Source of the DNA: Herbidospora galbida
GTDB lineage: Bacteria; Actinomycetota; Actinomycetes; Streptosporangiales; Streptosporangiaceae
Direction of reading: 5' to 3'
Length of the DNA: 64,000 nt
Assembly (NCBI RefSeq): GCF_005233835.1
Contig: NZ_SZQA01000007.1
Span: forward strand, 124,001-188,000
Shown here: in pieces, positions 50,248-58,964 of the stretch
Layout of the letters: each line of letters starts with the position of its first letter
How positions within the stretch are numbered: position 1 is the stretch's first letter
The notes under the pieces: model-generated
Seen by the model: only the letters and a program-made list of their open reading frames with translations
The model's database searches: none
What the model was told of the DNA's origin: nothing
Made by a program: the position numbers and the translations under genes

Positions 50248-51742
50248 GGATCTCCTTGAACGCCTCGGCCAGCGAGCCGTTCCTGGCGTCGAAGACGGCG
50301 CCGCCGGTCAGCTTCGCGACCTGGTTCATCTCGTCGGCGTCGCTGTCGCCGAACAGCACCACGAAGGTCCTGACCGCCTTCTGCTCGGCGGGCAGCGCCT
50401 GGTAGTAGAGCTGGAAGTCGAGGTACTCGGTGCCGTCGGTGTTCTCGCCGTCGGTCATCAGCACGATCGACGAATAGCGCCCGGAGTCGACCTTCTGCTC
50501 GTAGGCGGCGCGCAGCGCGTCGTAGATGGCGGTGCCCCCGTCGGCCGACAGGCTCTCGGCGTAGCTCTTGATCTGGGCGAGCACCGATTCGGGGTTCGAG
50601 GTGGGGATCTCGTAGTCCTGCTGTCCTTTGGGGTGGTCGCTGAACGGCCGCAGGGCGACCTGCTCGCGGTTGCGGAACCGGGAGAACGTCCCGTAGGCGG
50701 AGGTGTCGGCGCCGGTCAGCGTCACGAGGGCGGCGCGCAGGCTCTCGATGCGGTCACCCTCCATCGAGCCGGAGGTGTCCAGCACGTACATCGCCCGCGC
50801 GGGCACCCGCACGTCGTTCAGGTAGGCCGCGATGAGCTGGTCGGCCGCCGACCGCCGGTTGGGGAAGGGCAGCTCGACCAGTGCGGCCGACCCGAACTCC
50901 GGCGCCGGCGCGACCCCGGGCACGATCGGCCTCCGGTGGGTGGCCGTCATGATCTTCCGCTGGGTCTCGGGTGTACGCAGCCACGCGACCAGCGTGTCGT
51001 ACTGCTCCCTCCGGGAGGAGGAGGCGAGCAGGGTCAGCGGATAGTCGGCCGACACCACCCCGTCGGAGGGATAGACGAGTGTCAGGTCGTCGCGCATGCC
51101 GAGCAGCACCGACTCGTAGTTCACGAGCCCGTCGACGTCGGGCCGCGCCGTGTAGGCCTCGGCCAGCCACCCCGACGAACCGGCGGTGAGCCGCTGCGCC
51201 GAGAAGAACTCCTTCATGCGCGGCGTCACCGACGCGATCGTCCCCGCGTCGAGGGCCTCGCCGGCGTCCGAGAGCGCCGCCGCGACCCCGACCAGGGCCG
51301 AGAACCCCGAGTTCGACGAGGCGGGATTGGTCATCCCGAAGGTGAAGCGGTGCGCGGCGGCGGCGGTCGCGATGTCCGACCAGGTCACCGGCTTGCCGTC
51401 CCAGCCGAGCTCGGCGGCCTTGGCGGGCTTGAGGCCCAGCACCACCGGCGAGTTCATGATCTTCGTCTGGGTCGACAGCCTCTCGCGCGCCCCGTCGATC
51501 AGCGACAGGTAGCGGTTGGAGGAGAACCAGGTCGCGTCGTAGTCGCCGGCATCGCCGCGGGCCACCTGCTCGGCGCCGTCGAGGGTGCCGGTGTAGGTGA
51601 ACTCGACATCGAGGCCCGACTCCTTCAGCAGCGGTTCGAGGTCGGCGACCTCGCTGCCGGCCAGGATGCGGAACGGCTCGTCGGCCGAGCACGCGGTCAG
51701 CGACGCCGCGGCCAGCAGCAGCGCCAGGAGGGCCCGCCTCAT
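50234..51742 (-). CDS. Lipoprotein with solute-binding and von Willebrand A domains
   Basis: A 502-residue lipoprotein. The lipobox is LLAAASLTACS, with Cys at about residue 18. A periplasmic solute-binding fold follows (FRILAGSEVADLEPLL, VVLGLKPAKAAELGW, FGMTNPASSNSGFSALVG). A C-terminal VWA domain has the metal-ion motif DTSGSMEGDR (MIDAS), then GGTAIYDALRAAYEQ and SIVLMTDGENTDGT. The fusion would let a ligand-binding lipoprotein engage a protein partner through a metal-dependent site. It overlaps the telA stop by four bases. This gene order (solute-binding, TelA, solute-binding-VWA, XpaC-like) suggests one envelope-stress or tellurite-type complex. Confidence 0.85.
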   Translation of the reverse strand: MRRALLALLLAAASLTACSADEPFRILAGSEVADLEPLLKESGLDVEFTYTGTLDGAEQVARGDAGDYDATWFSSNRYLSLIDGARERLSTQTKIMNSPVVLGLKPAKAAELGWDGKPVTWSDIATAAAAHRFTFGMTNPASSNSGFSALVGVAAALSDAGEALDAGTIASVTPRMKEFFSAQRLTAGSSGWLAEAYTARPDVDGLVNYESVLLGMRDDLTLVYPSDGVVSADYPLTLLASSSRREQYDTLVAWLRTPETQRKIMTATHRRPIVPGVAPAPEFGSAALVELPFPNRRSAADQLIAAYLNDVRVPARAMYVLDTSGSMEGDRIESLRAALVTLTGADTSAYGTFSRFRNREQVALRPFSDHPKGQQDYEIPTSNPESVLAQIKSYAESLSADGGTAIYDALRAAYEQKVDSGRYSSIVLMTDGENTDGTEYLDFQLYYQALPAEQKAVRTFVVLFGDSDADEMNQVAKLTGGAVFDARNGSLAEAFKEIRGYQ

Positions 51743-52833
51743 CGCTCGCTCCGCTCCAGGTATTTGCGCGCGTTCTCGATCTCGACCGTGAGGCTGCCCA
51801 CCGTGGTGGCCATGTTCTCCACGGCCCGCGCGCGGAACTCGTCGATGGTGTCGATGGTGGCGTAGACGTTGTCGAACGCCTTGCGCAGCGCGTCGAGGTC
51901 GACCGTCGTCGCGGCGGCCTGCGCCTGGATGTCGGCGGCCTGGCCGCGGAGCAGTTCGCTCGTCGACACGATGAGGTCGGAGGTGGTCGCGTTGAGCGCG
52001 GTGATCTGGTCGAGCACCAGCTTCTGCCCGGCGAGCGCCTGGGCGACCACGACCGCCGTGCGCAGCGCGGCCATCGTCGTGGTGGTGGCCCGGTCGACGC
52101 CCTTGATGAGCTCCAGGTTGTTCTTGCGCACCAGGTCGAGCGCCAGGTAGCCCTGCGCCGAGACGGCGAGCTGGGTGAGCAGGTCCTGGTGGCGCTGCCG
52201 CACCGCGAACAGGGCGTCGCTGCGCAGCGCGGTGATCCGCTCCTCGTCGTGCTCGCGCAGGATCAGCTCCTCGATCTCGGCGTCGAGGGCGGTGGCGACG
52301 ACGACGTACTCCTGGAGCTTGAGCATGGCGTCCCACAGCAGGCGGCGCTCACCGTCGATGGCGGCGTTGTCCTTGCGCAACTCGTCCTGGCCCGACTTGA
52401 GCGAGCGCACGATGTCGTCGAGGTGCTTCTGCGCGCTCTGGTACTTGGCGAAGTAGTCGCGCAGCCGGCCGGGTAACAGGCCCATCAGGCGGCGGCCGGC
52501 GGTGGCGTTCTTCGGGTCGAGGTCGACGATCGTGCGGCGCAGCGACACCAGGTCGTTCGCGACCGGTCCCTCCGCCGCCTTGAGCGGCCGGCGGAGCATG
52601 CGGTTGGAGACCTGCGACGACGAGCCGATCTCGGTCGCGCCCATCGCGGTGATGTCGGCGACCTTCTTGGTGAAGTCGGGGGAGCGCGGGTCGAGCGCGG
52701 CCAGCTCGCCGGCGAACGCGCGGGCCCGTCCGGCCAGTTCGGCGTCCCGTTCGTCGGAGATCGGCATCATCCGCGACGCCTTCTCCGCGGGCACCGGGGG
52801 GACCGGCTCCGGTGGCGTGAGTACCAGGTCCAT
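51739..52833 (-). CDS. telA: Toxic-anion/tellurite resistance protein TelA
   Basis: A 364-residue, almost entirely alpha-helical protein. The TelA pattern is visible: GSSSQVSNRMLRRPLKAAEG, LRRTIVDLDPKNA, coiled-coil runs (YQSAQKHLDDIVRSLKSGQDEL, EEERITALRSD) and QGYLALDLVRKNNLELIKGVDRATTTTMAALRTAVVVAQALAG. TelA proteins support resistance to tellurite and some peptides, by an unknown route at the cytosolic face of the membrane. It is flanked by two extracellular solute-binding proteins on the same strand, an arrangement suggesting a transmembrane signalling or repair unit. Confidence 0.9.
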   Translation of the reverse strand: MDLVLTPPEPVPPVPAEKASRMMPISDERDAELAGRARAFAGELAALDPRSPDFTKKVADITAMGATEIGSSSQVSNRMLRRPLKAAEGPVANDLVSLRRTIVDLDPKNATAGRRLMGLLPGRLRDYFAKYQSAQKHLDDIVRSLKSGQDELRKDNAAIDGERRLLWDAMLKLQEYVVVATALDAEIEELILREHDEERITALRSDALFAVRQRHQDLLTQLAVSAQGYLALDLVRKNNLELIKGVDRATTTTMAALRTAVVVAQALAGQKLVLDQITALNATTSDLIVSTSELLRGQAADIQAQAAATTVDLDALRKAFDNVYATIDTIDEFRARAVENMATTVGSLTVEIENARKYLERSER

Positions 52834-52843
52834 CAGTGGTTCC

Positions 52844-53890
52844 TCAGAGGTAGCGCTCTTCGATCAGGGCGACGAGCTGTTCGAGGTGGTCGTAGGTGGG
52901 CGGCTCGACCACGTCGACCAGGTCGCGGGTGAGCGGGGTGCCCTTCGCGAGGCCGGCGAACACGCCGGGGTCGGCGGTGCGGAAGCCGTGCCGGGCGGCG
53001 AGCCGGGCGAACTCGGGGTCGTCGGTCAGCAGGCGGCCGACCTTGTTCGCGTTCTCGTCGAAGGGCACCAGGGTGTGCTTGCTGAGCACCGTCGGCGAGG
53101 GGTAGAGCAGCCGCATCTGCGGGCCGATCGTGCCGTCGTTCGCGAACAGGCGGGCGGCGTACTGGGCCTCGTACACCATGATCATTGGGGTTTTGCCCAT
53201 CCCCATGGCCAGGTAGTCCTCGAACGGCGCCTCGGACGTCGACTCGGAGTAGCCCTGGTCGAGGAACAGCGGCGCGACCCGTTCGGCGACCTGCGTGTCG
53301 GCGCCCGTGACGACGTCGTCGCCGTTGGCGACGTAGCTGGTCAGCGCCAGGTACATGGCCGCGGAGTTCGAGGTGCGGATGTCGGTCGTGGTGAGCAGCA
53401 CCCGTTTTCTGGCTTTGTACGCCGAACCGGGCAGTGCATCCCACCGAGTGCCTTTATCTACTATTTCTAGATATTTCTTGATGTCGAACGTGGTGCCGCT
53501 CACGACCCCCGCCTGCGTCAGCGTGGCCACGATCGGCTCGAAGGTCGCCACCGCCATGGGCGAGAAGAACGGCGCGAAGGTCGCGGCGACCCCGCGCTCC
53601 TTCTTGATCTTCTCGGCCGCCGGGGCGCTCGACGGGAAGGCGAACGAATAGGTGCTCAGGTCCACGCTCCCGGCGATCTCGCGGGACCCGGCGGTGTCGA
53701 CCTCCACCTGGAGGCCGTGCTTCGCGAAGGCGGCCTTGACCTGCGGGTCGTCGAAGAACGGCTTCTTCTCCGACCCGATGACGCCGCGGACGACGGTGAC
53801 GCCTGACCCCAGGTTCCCCAGGACGAGGGCCGCGACGACCCCTCCGGTCAGAAGGACGGCCAGCGCCACGCCGAGTAATCTTCTCCTCAT
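52844..53890 (-). CDS. Extracellular solute-binding-like anchored protein
   Basis: A 348-residue protein from ATG 53890. A single N-terminal membrane helix (LLGVALAVLLTGGVVAALVLG) anchors a periplasmic-binding-type domain: VRGVIGSEKKPFFDDPQVKAAF, STYSFAFPSSAPAAEKI, RVLLTTTDIRTSNSAAMYLALTSYV and GKTPMIMVYEAQYAARLF. The pattern resembles molybdate/phosphate-type binding proteins and the first half of the neighbouring VWA lipoprotein. It is first in the minus-strand set, 10 bases before telA. The ligand is unknown. The 217-base gap upstream of it (53891-54107) shows no further feature. Confidence 0.75.
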   Translation of the reverse strand: MRRRLLGVALAVLLTGGVVAALVLGNLGSGVTVVRGVIGSEKKPFFDDPQVKAAFAKHGLQVEVDTAGSREIAGSVDLSTYSFAFPSSAPAAEKIKKERGVAATFAPFFSPMAVATFEPIVATLTQAGVVSGTTFDIKKYLEIVDKGTRWDALPGSAYKARKRVLLTTTDIRTSNSAAMYLALTSYVANGDDVVTGADTQVAERVAPLFLDQGYSESTSEAPFEDYLAMGMGKTPMIMVYEAQYAARLFANDGTIGPQMRLLYPSPTVLSKHTLVPFDENANKVGRLLTDDPEFARLAARHGFRTADPGVFAGLAKGTPLTRDLVDVVEPPTYDHLEQLVALIEERYL

Positions 53891-54107
53891 CTCACCCTGA
53901 ATTATGTGAGAAGCCGCGAAAACCGATGCGGGCCACAAAAAGAATTCAGAGCTCGTTCATCACGATTTCACGGGTGACGGTTTTCACTCCCGGTTCGGGT
54001 TTTCCCCCACCGCGTTCGACCTCACTTCACCCCGACGCACGATTGCACCCCATGCCCGGTGATCCGGTGTGACGATGCTGTCGCTTTCGGATATCGGGGA
54101 GGCGACC

Positions 54108-56051
54108 ATGCATCACGACCCGTTGTTGCCACCGGTGGTGGCACGGGCCCTCGACGACTACCGCGCCCTGCTGGCCGAGCACGGCATCACCTGGGGTGAA
54201 CCGCCGATCGGCTATGTGCGCATGCTGAGCTTCCTCCGGTTTCCGGACGAGGCCTATCAGATGTCCGGCGACACCGACCTCGACCGGGCCTTCCGCGACG
54301 CCGTGAGCGGCCGGGAGGCCCCCGACGGGCTGACCGTGCTGCGGCTCACCTCCGGCGGCTACATCCTGGAGGCCCGCTCGTGCGCGGTGCTCTCCGCGAC
54401 CCCCGTGGCGGGCGTGCTGCTGGTCGACTCGGCCCGTACGACCACCGCCACCGTCACCCTCGACGGAACCGAGCACGTCATCGGCTCGGGCGGCGCCCGC
54501 CTGGCCGAGTTCACCAGCGACAGCGACCTGCGCTGCGACGGCGAGCCGGTCGACCTGTCGGTGCTCACCCGGGCGGCCGTCCCCGCGCGGCTGCGCCTGA
54601 AGGCCGGGTTCCCCTGCCGCTGGAGCGTGACATCCACCGACGGCCAGGGCTGGTGGCCCGACGGCGTCCCGCACCGGCGCGACTACCACGGCGTGCCCTA
54701 CTTCCACGGTGACGACGTGACGGTGGCCGTACCGGCCGAACCGCTGGTCGTCGGGGTGACCCGCGGCATGGAGTACGAACTCGCCGAGACCCAGGTCGTC
54801 CCGTCGCCCTGGCGCGAGACCACGGTCGAACTCACCCCGTCCCGCGTCTACGACGCCGCCGCGAAGGGCTGGTATGGCGCCGACCTGCACGTCCACCTCA
54901 ACTGGGCCGGCGACGTGGTGGCCGCCCCCGCCGAGGCCGCCGTCATGCAGCACGGCGAGGACCTGCACGTGCTCAACCTGGTGGCGGGCAACGTGGCCGG
55001 CCGCCGCGTCTACGACCAGGAGGCGCTGCACCACTGGGCCGGCCGCGACCTGCCCTGGTCGGACGCCGGGCACGTCGCCCGGATGGGCGTCGAATACCGC
55101 AACGACCTGCTCGGCCACGTGCACGCCTTCGGCCTGGCCGCCCCGCCGTCGATCTACCACACCGGCTTCCTCGACGACGCCGACTGGCCCCCGAACGGCG
55201 CCGCCTGCGGTGAACTGCGCGAACTCCAGGCGGTGCTCGGTTACGCCCACCCGTTCCACGGCCCGGTCGCCACCCCCGGCGACGTCATCGGCGCCGCCCA
55301 GCGCGACTGCAACGCCCGCGCCCTGGTCGTCGACGCCGCGCTCGGCCTGGTCGACGGCGTCGAACTGCTGCACTTCTCGGAGTTCTCCGGCACCGTCGAG
55401 GTCTACCGCCGCCTGCTCGGCGCGGGCAACCGCCTGGCCGCGCTGGCGGGCACCGACTCGATGCTGTCGTACACCCGGCAGGACACCGTCTCCAGCCCGC
55501 CCGGCTGGGAACGCGTGTACGCCCGTCTCGGCGGCCCCCTCTCCGCCGAGGCGTACGCGCACGCCGTGCGACAGGGCCGGACCTTCGCCACCACCGGGCC
55601 GTGGCTGGAGCTGACCGCCGGGGGAGCCGAGATCGGCGACACCTGGTGCCTGGCGGCCGGCGACGAGGTCGAGATCGTCGCCCGCAGTGTCGGCCCCGAG
55701 GTGGAACGCCTGGAGATCGTCACCGCCGACGGCGTGGTCGCCGCCGGTCCGGGCGGCGAGCTGCGGACCACCCTGACGATCACCGAACCGACCTACGTCG
55801 TCGCCACCGCGAGCGGCGGCCCCCACCGCCGCAGCCTGCACCGCCGGGTGTACGCCCACACCAGCCCCATCTACGTCGACGTCGCCGGCCGCCCGGTCGC
55901 CCGGGTCGAGGACGTACGGTGGTGCCTCGACTGGCTGGCCCTGCTCGACCAGACCGTCAGGTCGCACGCCCGCCTCGACTCCCCGAGCCAGCTCGCCGAC
56001 CACCTCGACCTGATCGAGAAGGCCGCGCAGATCTACCGCGCCCGCCTCTGA
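54108..56051 (+). CDS. CehA/McbA-family metallohydrolase
   Basis: About 647 residues from ATG 54108, with GGGGAGG six bases upstream. An in-frame GTG at 54069 is rejected. The catalytic PHP-type domain shows GWYGADLHVHLNWAGD (metal His residues), VLGYAHPFHGP, ALAGTDSMLSY and ATTGPWLELTAGGAEIGD. Family members hydrolyse carbamate or ester bonds (CehA on carbaryl), but most are uncharacterised. The N-terminal 250 residues are beta-rich with no clear motif. It stands alone between the TelA set and the ABC-F gene. Confidence 0.88.
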   Translation: MHHDPLLPPVVARALDDYRALLAEHGITWGEPPIGYVRMLSFLRFPDEAYQMSGDTDLDRAFRDAVSGREAPDGLTVLRLTSGGYILEARSCAVLSATPVAGVLLVDSARTTTATVTLDGTEHVIGSGGARLAEFTSDSDLRCDGEPVDLSVLTRAAVPARLRLKAGFPCRWSVTSTDGQGWWPDGVPHRRDYHGVPYFHGDDVTVAVPAEPLVVGVTRGMEYELAETQVVPSPWRETTVELTPSRVYDAAAKGWYGADLHVHLNWAGDVVAAPAEAAVMQHGEDLHVLNLVAGNVAGRRVYDQEALHHWAGRDLPWSDAGHVARMGVEYRNDLLGHVHAFGLAAPPSIYHTGFLDDADWPPNGAACGELRELQAVLGYAHPFHGPVATPGDVIGAAQRDCNARALVVDAALGLVDGVELLHFSEFSGTVEVYRRLLGAGNRLAALAGTDSMLSYTRQDTVSSPPGWERVYARLGGPLSAEAYAHAVRQGRTFATTGPWLELTAGGAEIGDTWCLAAGDEVEIVARSVGPEVERLEIVTADGVVAAGPGGELRTTLTITEPTYVVATASGGPHRRSLHRRVYAHTSPIYVDVAGRPVARVEDVRWCLDWLALLDQTVRSHARLDSPSQLADHLDLIEKAAQIYRARL

Positions 56052-56061
56052 CGAAATTGAT

Positions 56062-56091
56062 TTGCAGGCTGGTGACCAGCTCGCCTAGCGT
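56062..56091 (+). promoter_or_regulatory. Promoter of the ABC-F gene
   Basis: TTGCAG (56062-56067) and TAGCGT (56086-56091) are separated by 18 bases. TAGNNT is a frequent actinomycete -10 form. The leader transcript would be about 90 bases and contains the short ORF and stem described next. Confidence 0.45.
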
Positions 56092-56136
56092 GGACGACGT
56101 CACATCGCCTGCCCAGGGGAGATCCGTTGGAGCTCT

Positions 56137-56173
56137 AGAGATCATGTCCGTTTCTCTCTGACACATGACCTCT
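56137..56173 (+). promoter_or_regulatory. Leader ORF (MSVSL) and stem-loop ahead of the ABC-F gene
   Basis: ATG TCC GTT TCT CTC TGA (56144-56161) encodes the pentapeptide MSVSL. The leader ORF lies inside a stem-loop whose arms AGAGATCATGT (56137-56147) and ACATGACCTCT (56163-56173) pair at 10 of 11 positions. The stem ends 14 bases before the ABC-F start, close to its GGAG site (56174-56177). A ribosome stalled on the leader by an antibiotic would open the stem, so drug-induced attenuation is the natural reading, but it is inference. Confidence 0.6.
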
Positions 56174-56187
56174 GGAGTTGGTGCGCC

Positions 56188-57756
56188 ATGTTGCGCTGCG
56201 ACGATCTTTTCTTCTATTGGGCCGACGGCACCCCCGTCTTCGAAGGCCTCGACCTCGTGATCGGCCCCGGCGTGACCGGGCTCATCGGGGTGAACGGTTC
56301 CGGCAAGTCCACCCTTCTCAAGCTGGCCGCCGGTGAGCTGGTGCCCATCAGGGGCTCGATCCAGGTGTCGGGCTCGGTGGGCTACCTGCCGCAGAACCTG
56401 CCGCTCGGCGTGAACCGCACCGTCTCCGATCTGATGGGCATCACCGTGGCGCGGCGCGCCCTGCACGCCATCGAAGCCGGTGACACCTCCGAGGAGCACT
56501 TCGAGAACGTCGTCTGGGACGTGGAGGAACGCGCCCGCGCCGAACTCGACAAGCTCGGCCTCGACGACGTCGGCCTCGACCGGACCGTCGCCACGCTCTC
56601 GGGCGGCGAGACGGTCATGGTCGGCCTCGCCGCCGAATTCCTGCGCGCCCCCGACGTGCTGCTCCTCGACGAACCGACCAACAACCTCGACCTGGCCGCC
56701 CGCCACCGGCTCTACGACGCCGTCACCGCCTGGCCGGGCACGATCGTCGTGGTCAGCCACGACCGGGTGCTGCTCGACCTCGTCGACCGGCTCGCCGAAC
56801 TGCCCGACGGGCGGGTGTTCGGGGGCGGGCTGACGGCGTACGAGGACGTGCTCGAAGTGGAGCAGGAGGCGGCCGAGCGGATGGTCCGCGCGGCCGAGGG
56901 CGAGGTGCGGCGCGAGAAGCGCGAGCTGGTCGAGGCGCACGAGAAGCTCACCAAGCGGGCGAAGAACGCCAGGAAGGCGGAGGCCACCCGGGGCCTGCCG
57001 AAGATCGTCGTCGGGGCGAAGAAACGCGCCGCCCAGGAGAGCGCCGGCAAGCACCGCGTCATGCACGAGGAGCGGCTCGCCGGCGCCCGCGACCGGCTCA
57101 CCGAGGCCGAAGAGGCGATCCGCGACGAGGCCGAGATCCGCGTCGACCTGCCGGGCACGGCCGTGCCGCAGACCCGGATGGTGCTGGAGTTCCCGCTCGG
57201 CGGCACGTTCGTCACCGACCGGGACGTGTCGGGACCGCTGGAATTGGTGCCGGAACGGCGCGGCCGGGAACCGTCGGAGCTCGTCGTCAGAGGGCCCGAA
57301 CGCATCGCGCTGCTCGGCCCGAACGGCTCGGGCAAGACGACGCTGCTGGAGGCCGTCACGCGGTGGCCCGAACTCGTGCCGACGCGGTATCTGCCGCAGC
57401 GGCTCGACGTGCTCGACGAGACGGTGAGCATCGCGGCCAACGTGCGCGCCGTCGCGCCCGGCGCGTCGGAGAACGAGATCCGCGCGGGCCTGGCGCGGTT
57501 CCTGTTCCGGGGCGACCGCGCCGACCAGATCGCCGGCACGCTGTCGGGCGGGGAGCGGTTCCGGGCCGCGCTGGCCCGGCTGCTGTTCGCGCAGCCGCAG
57601 CTGCTGCTGCTCGACGAGCCGACCAACAACCTCGACCTGGCGAGCGTGCGCCAGCTCGCGGGCGCGCTGACGGGCTACCGGGGCGCGCTGATCGTGGCCA
57701 GCCACGATCTGCCGTTCCTCGACTCGATCGGCATCACGCGGCGCCTGGACCTGTGA
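56188..57756 (+). CDS. ABC-F family ATPase (ribosome protection / antibiotic resistance type)
   Basis: A 522-residue protein with two ABC cassettes and no membrane segments. Cassette 1 has GVNGSGKST, LSGGE and LLLDEPTNNLDL; cassette 2 has GPNGSGKTT, LSGGERFRAAL and LLLDEPTNNLDL. A charged helical linker of about 90 residues lies between them (EVRREKRELVEAHEKLTKRAKNA, ADRLTEAEEAIRDE-like). ABC-F proteins act on the ribosome, and resistance members dislodge macrolides, lincosamides or pleuromutilins. The leader ORF with stem ahead of the gene supports antibiotic-inducible expression and hence a resistance role. A strong hairpin follows the stop. Confidence 0.88.
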   Translation: MLRCDDLFFYWADGTPVFEGLDLVIGPGVTGLIGVNGSGKSTLLKLAAGELVPIRGSIQVSGSVGYLPQNLPLGVNRTVSDLMGITVARRALHAIEAGDTSEEHFENVVWDVEERARAELDKLGLDDVGLDRTVATLSGGETVMVGLAAEFLRAPDVLLLDEPTNNLDLAARHRLYDAVTAWPGTIVVVSHDRVLLDLVDRLAELPDGRVFGGGLTAYEDVLEVEQEAAERMVRAAEGEVRREKRELVEAHEKLTKRAKNARKAEATRGLPKIVVGAKKRAAQESAGKHRVMHEERLAGARDRLTEAEEAIRDEAEIRVDLPGTAVPQTRMVLEFPLGGTFVTDRDVSGPLELVPERRGREPSELVVRGPERIALLGPNGSGKTTLLEAVTRWPELVPTRYLPQRLDVLDETVSIAANVRAVAPGASENEIRAGLARFLFRGDRADQIAGTLSGGERFRAALARLLFAQPQLLLLDEPTNNLDLASVRQLAGALTGYRGALIVASHDLPFLDSIGITRRLDL

Positions 57757-57761
57757 ACACA

Positions 57762-57801
57762 CGGCGAGCCGCCACCCCTGTGACGGGGTGACGGCTCGCC
57801 G
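57762..57801. terminator. Strong hairpin between ABC-F and zinc-ribbon genes
   Basis: CGGCGAGCCG (57762-57771) pairs with CGGCTCGCCG (57792-57801), continuing as CACCCC / GGGGTG after one mismatch, with a six-base loop. The hairpin has no T-run, but its size and position between convergent genes suggest bidirectional termination. Confidence 0.6.
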
Positions 57802-57811
57802 GACGTTCGGG

Positions 57812-58093
57812 TCAGCTGGAGAAGAGCATGCCCACCCAGCTGTTGCGGCGGTGGCCGTAGTGGCCGCCGTGGTGACCACCGTGACCCCAGGCGGGGCCGT
57901 GGGCGGGCGGGGGCGGGGGCGGCGGGGCCGAGTAGTGCTGCTGGGCCCACTGGCTCTCCATGCGGCTCAGGGTCTCGAGCTCGCCGTAGTCGAGGAAGAT
58001 GCCGCGGCAGTTGTCGCACTGCTCGATGTGGACGCCGTTGCGGTCAAGAGTCCGCATGTTGCCTCTGCACTTAGGGCACTGCATGAGGTTCAT
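57812..58093 (-). CDS. TFIIB-type zinc-ribbon protein
   Basis: A 93-residue protein with a zinc ribbon: CPKCRGNMRTL near residue 6 and CDNCRGIFLDYGELETL near residue 26, the zf-TFIIB pattern. The tail is a low-complexity Pro/His/Gly segment ending in VGMLFSS. Function is unknown, and such small proteins are widespread in bacteria. It is convergent with the ABC-F gene across the shared terminator. Confidence 0.85.
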   Translation of the reverse strand: MNLMQCPKCRGNMRTLDRNGVHIEQCDNCRGIFLDYGELETLSRMESQWAQQHYSAPPPPPPPAHGPAWGHGGHHGGHYGHRRNSWVGMLFSS

Positions 58094-58120
58094 CTCCTTA
58101 TGTGACGTGCACCGTTCACT

Positions 58121-58948
58121 CTAGGACAGCGGCGGGGCGGTCAGGATCCTCTCGCAGGAGGACATCAGAGCCGCCGCCGCGTCGTCAAGCGGGACACCGT
58201 CTTCGCGGGCATTGGCCACCGCGACGGCCGCCAACTGGACGGTCAACGCGCGGGCCGGCCCGTCGAGTTCCCGCCACATGTCGTCGCCGGACATCGCGGT
58301 GCCACCGGCCCGCAGGTAGGAACGCGTCAGGCGGTCCCAGCCCGCCGGGTCCATGAGCCCGTTGGCGAACCACGCGGCCGGCCGGGCCAGATCCCACGCC
58401 GGATCGCCCCAGCCGAGGTCGTCGGGGTCGATGAGCGTCCAGGCGCCGTCGTGGCGCAGCAGCTGGCCGAGGTGCCAGTCGCCGTGCGTCAGCACCCGCC
58501 GCCGCTGATTGAGGTTCAGGGTGGTGTACGCCCTGCGGGGGAGGTCGTCCGGTTCGAGCCGTGCCACCGCGCGCGTCACCCGTTCGGGGCCGCCCATCAT
58601 GGGCACCCCGTCGGGGACCGGCTGGCGGTGCAGCTCGGCCAGCAGCTCGCCGGCCTCCTCCCACGGGGCGTCGTCGAGGTCGTCGGGCGTGAGCGGCGTC
58701 CCGGCGGGCCACACGGTGACGATGCGCCCGCCGACCCGGTCGACCGACAGCGCCCGGAGCATCAGCCCGGCGGGCAGCTCGACGGACAGGCGCGCCTTCA
58801 GCGCGGCCTCGTCGGTGTCGGCCTCGTGGGCCTTCACCACCACGTCGCCCACCCGGACGACGAGCACGCGGGTGGCCTTCAGCACAATGTGATCGACGGT
58901 GGGATCGCCGCCGCCCGCGTGGCGCACGAGTTCGTCGAGGAGGGACAC
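58121..58948 (-). CDS. Aminoglycoside-phosphotransferase-like (APH) kinase
   Basis: A 275-residue protein from a GTG at 58948. The APH/choline-kinase fold shows VVVKAHEAD (ATP-binding Lys), RVLTHGDWHLGQLL (catalytic loop with Asp) and LIDPDDLGWGDPAWDLA (metal-binding DxD-type segment). It may phosphorylate an aminoglycoside, a sugar or another small molecule; the sequence does not say which. The start codon lies only 16 bases from that of the divergent flavin oxidoreductase gene, so both are probably translated from leaderless or near-leaderless transcripts. Confidence 0.85.
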   Translation of the reverse strand: MSLLDELVRHAGGGDPTVDHIVLKATRVLVVRVGDVVVKAHEADTDEAALKARLSVELPAGLMLRALSVDRVGGRIVTVWPAGTPLTPDDLDDAPWEEAGELLAELHRQPVPDGVPMMGGPERVTRAVARLEPDDLPRRAYTTLNLNQRRRVLTHGDWHLGQLLRHDGAWTLIDPDDLGWGDPAWDLARPAAWFANGLMDPAGWDRLTRSYLRAGGTAMSGDDMWRELDGPARALTVQLAAVAVANAREDGVPLDDAAAALMSSCERILTAPPLS

Positions 58949-58964
58949 CCGGACAATCTAAGAC

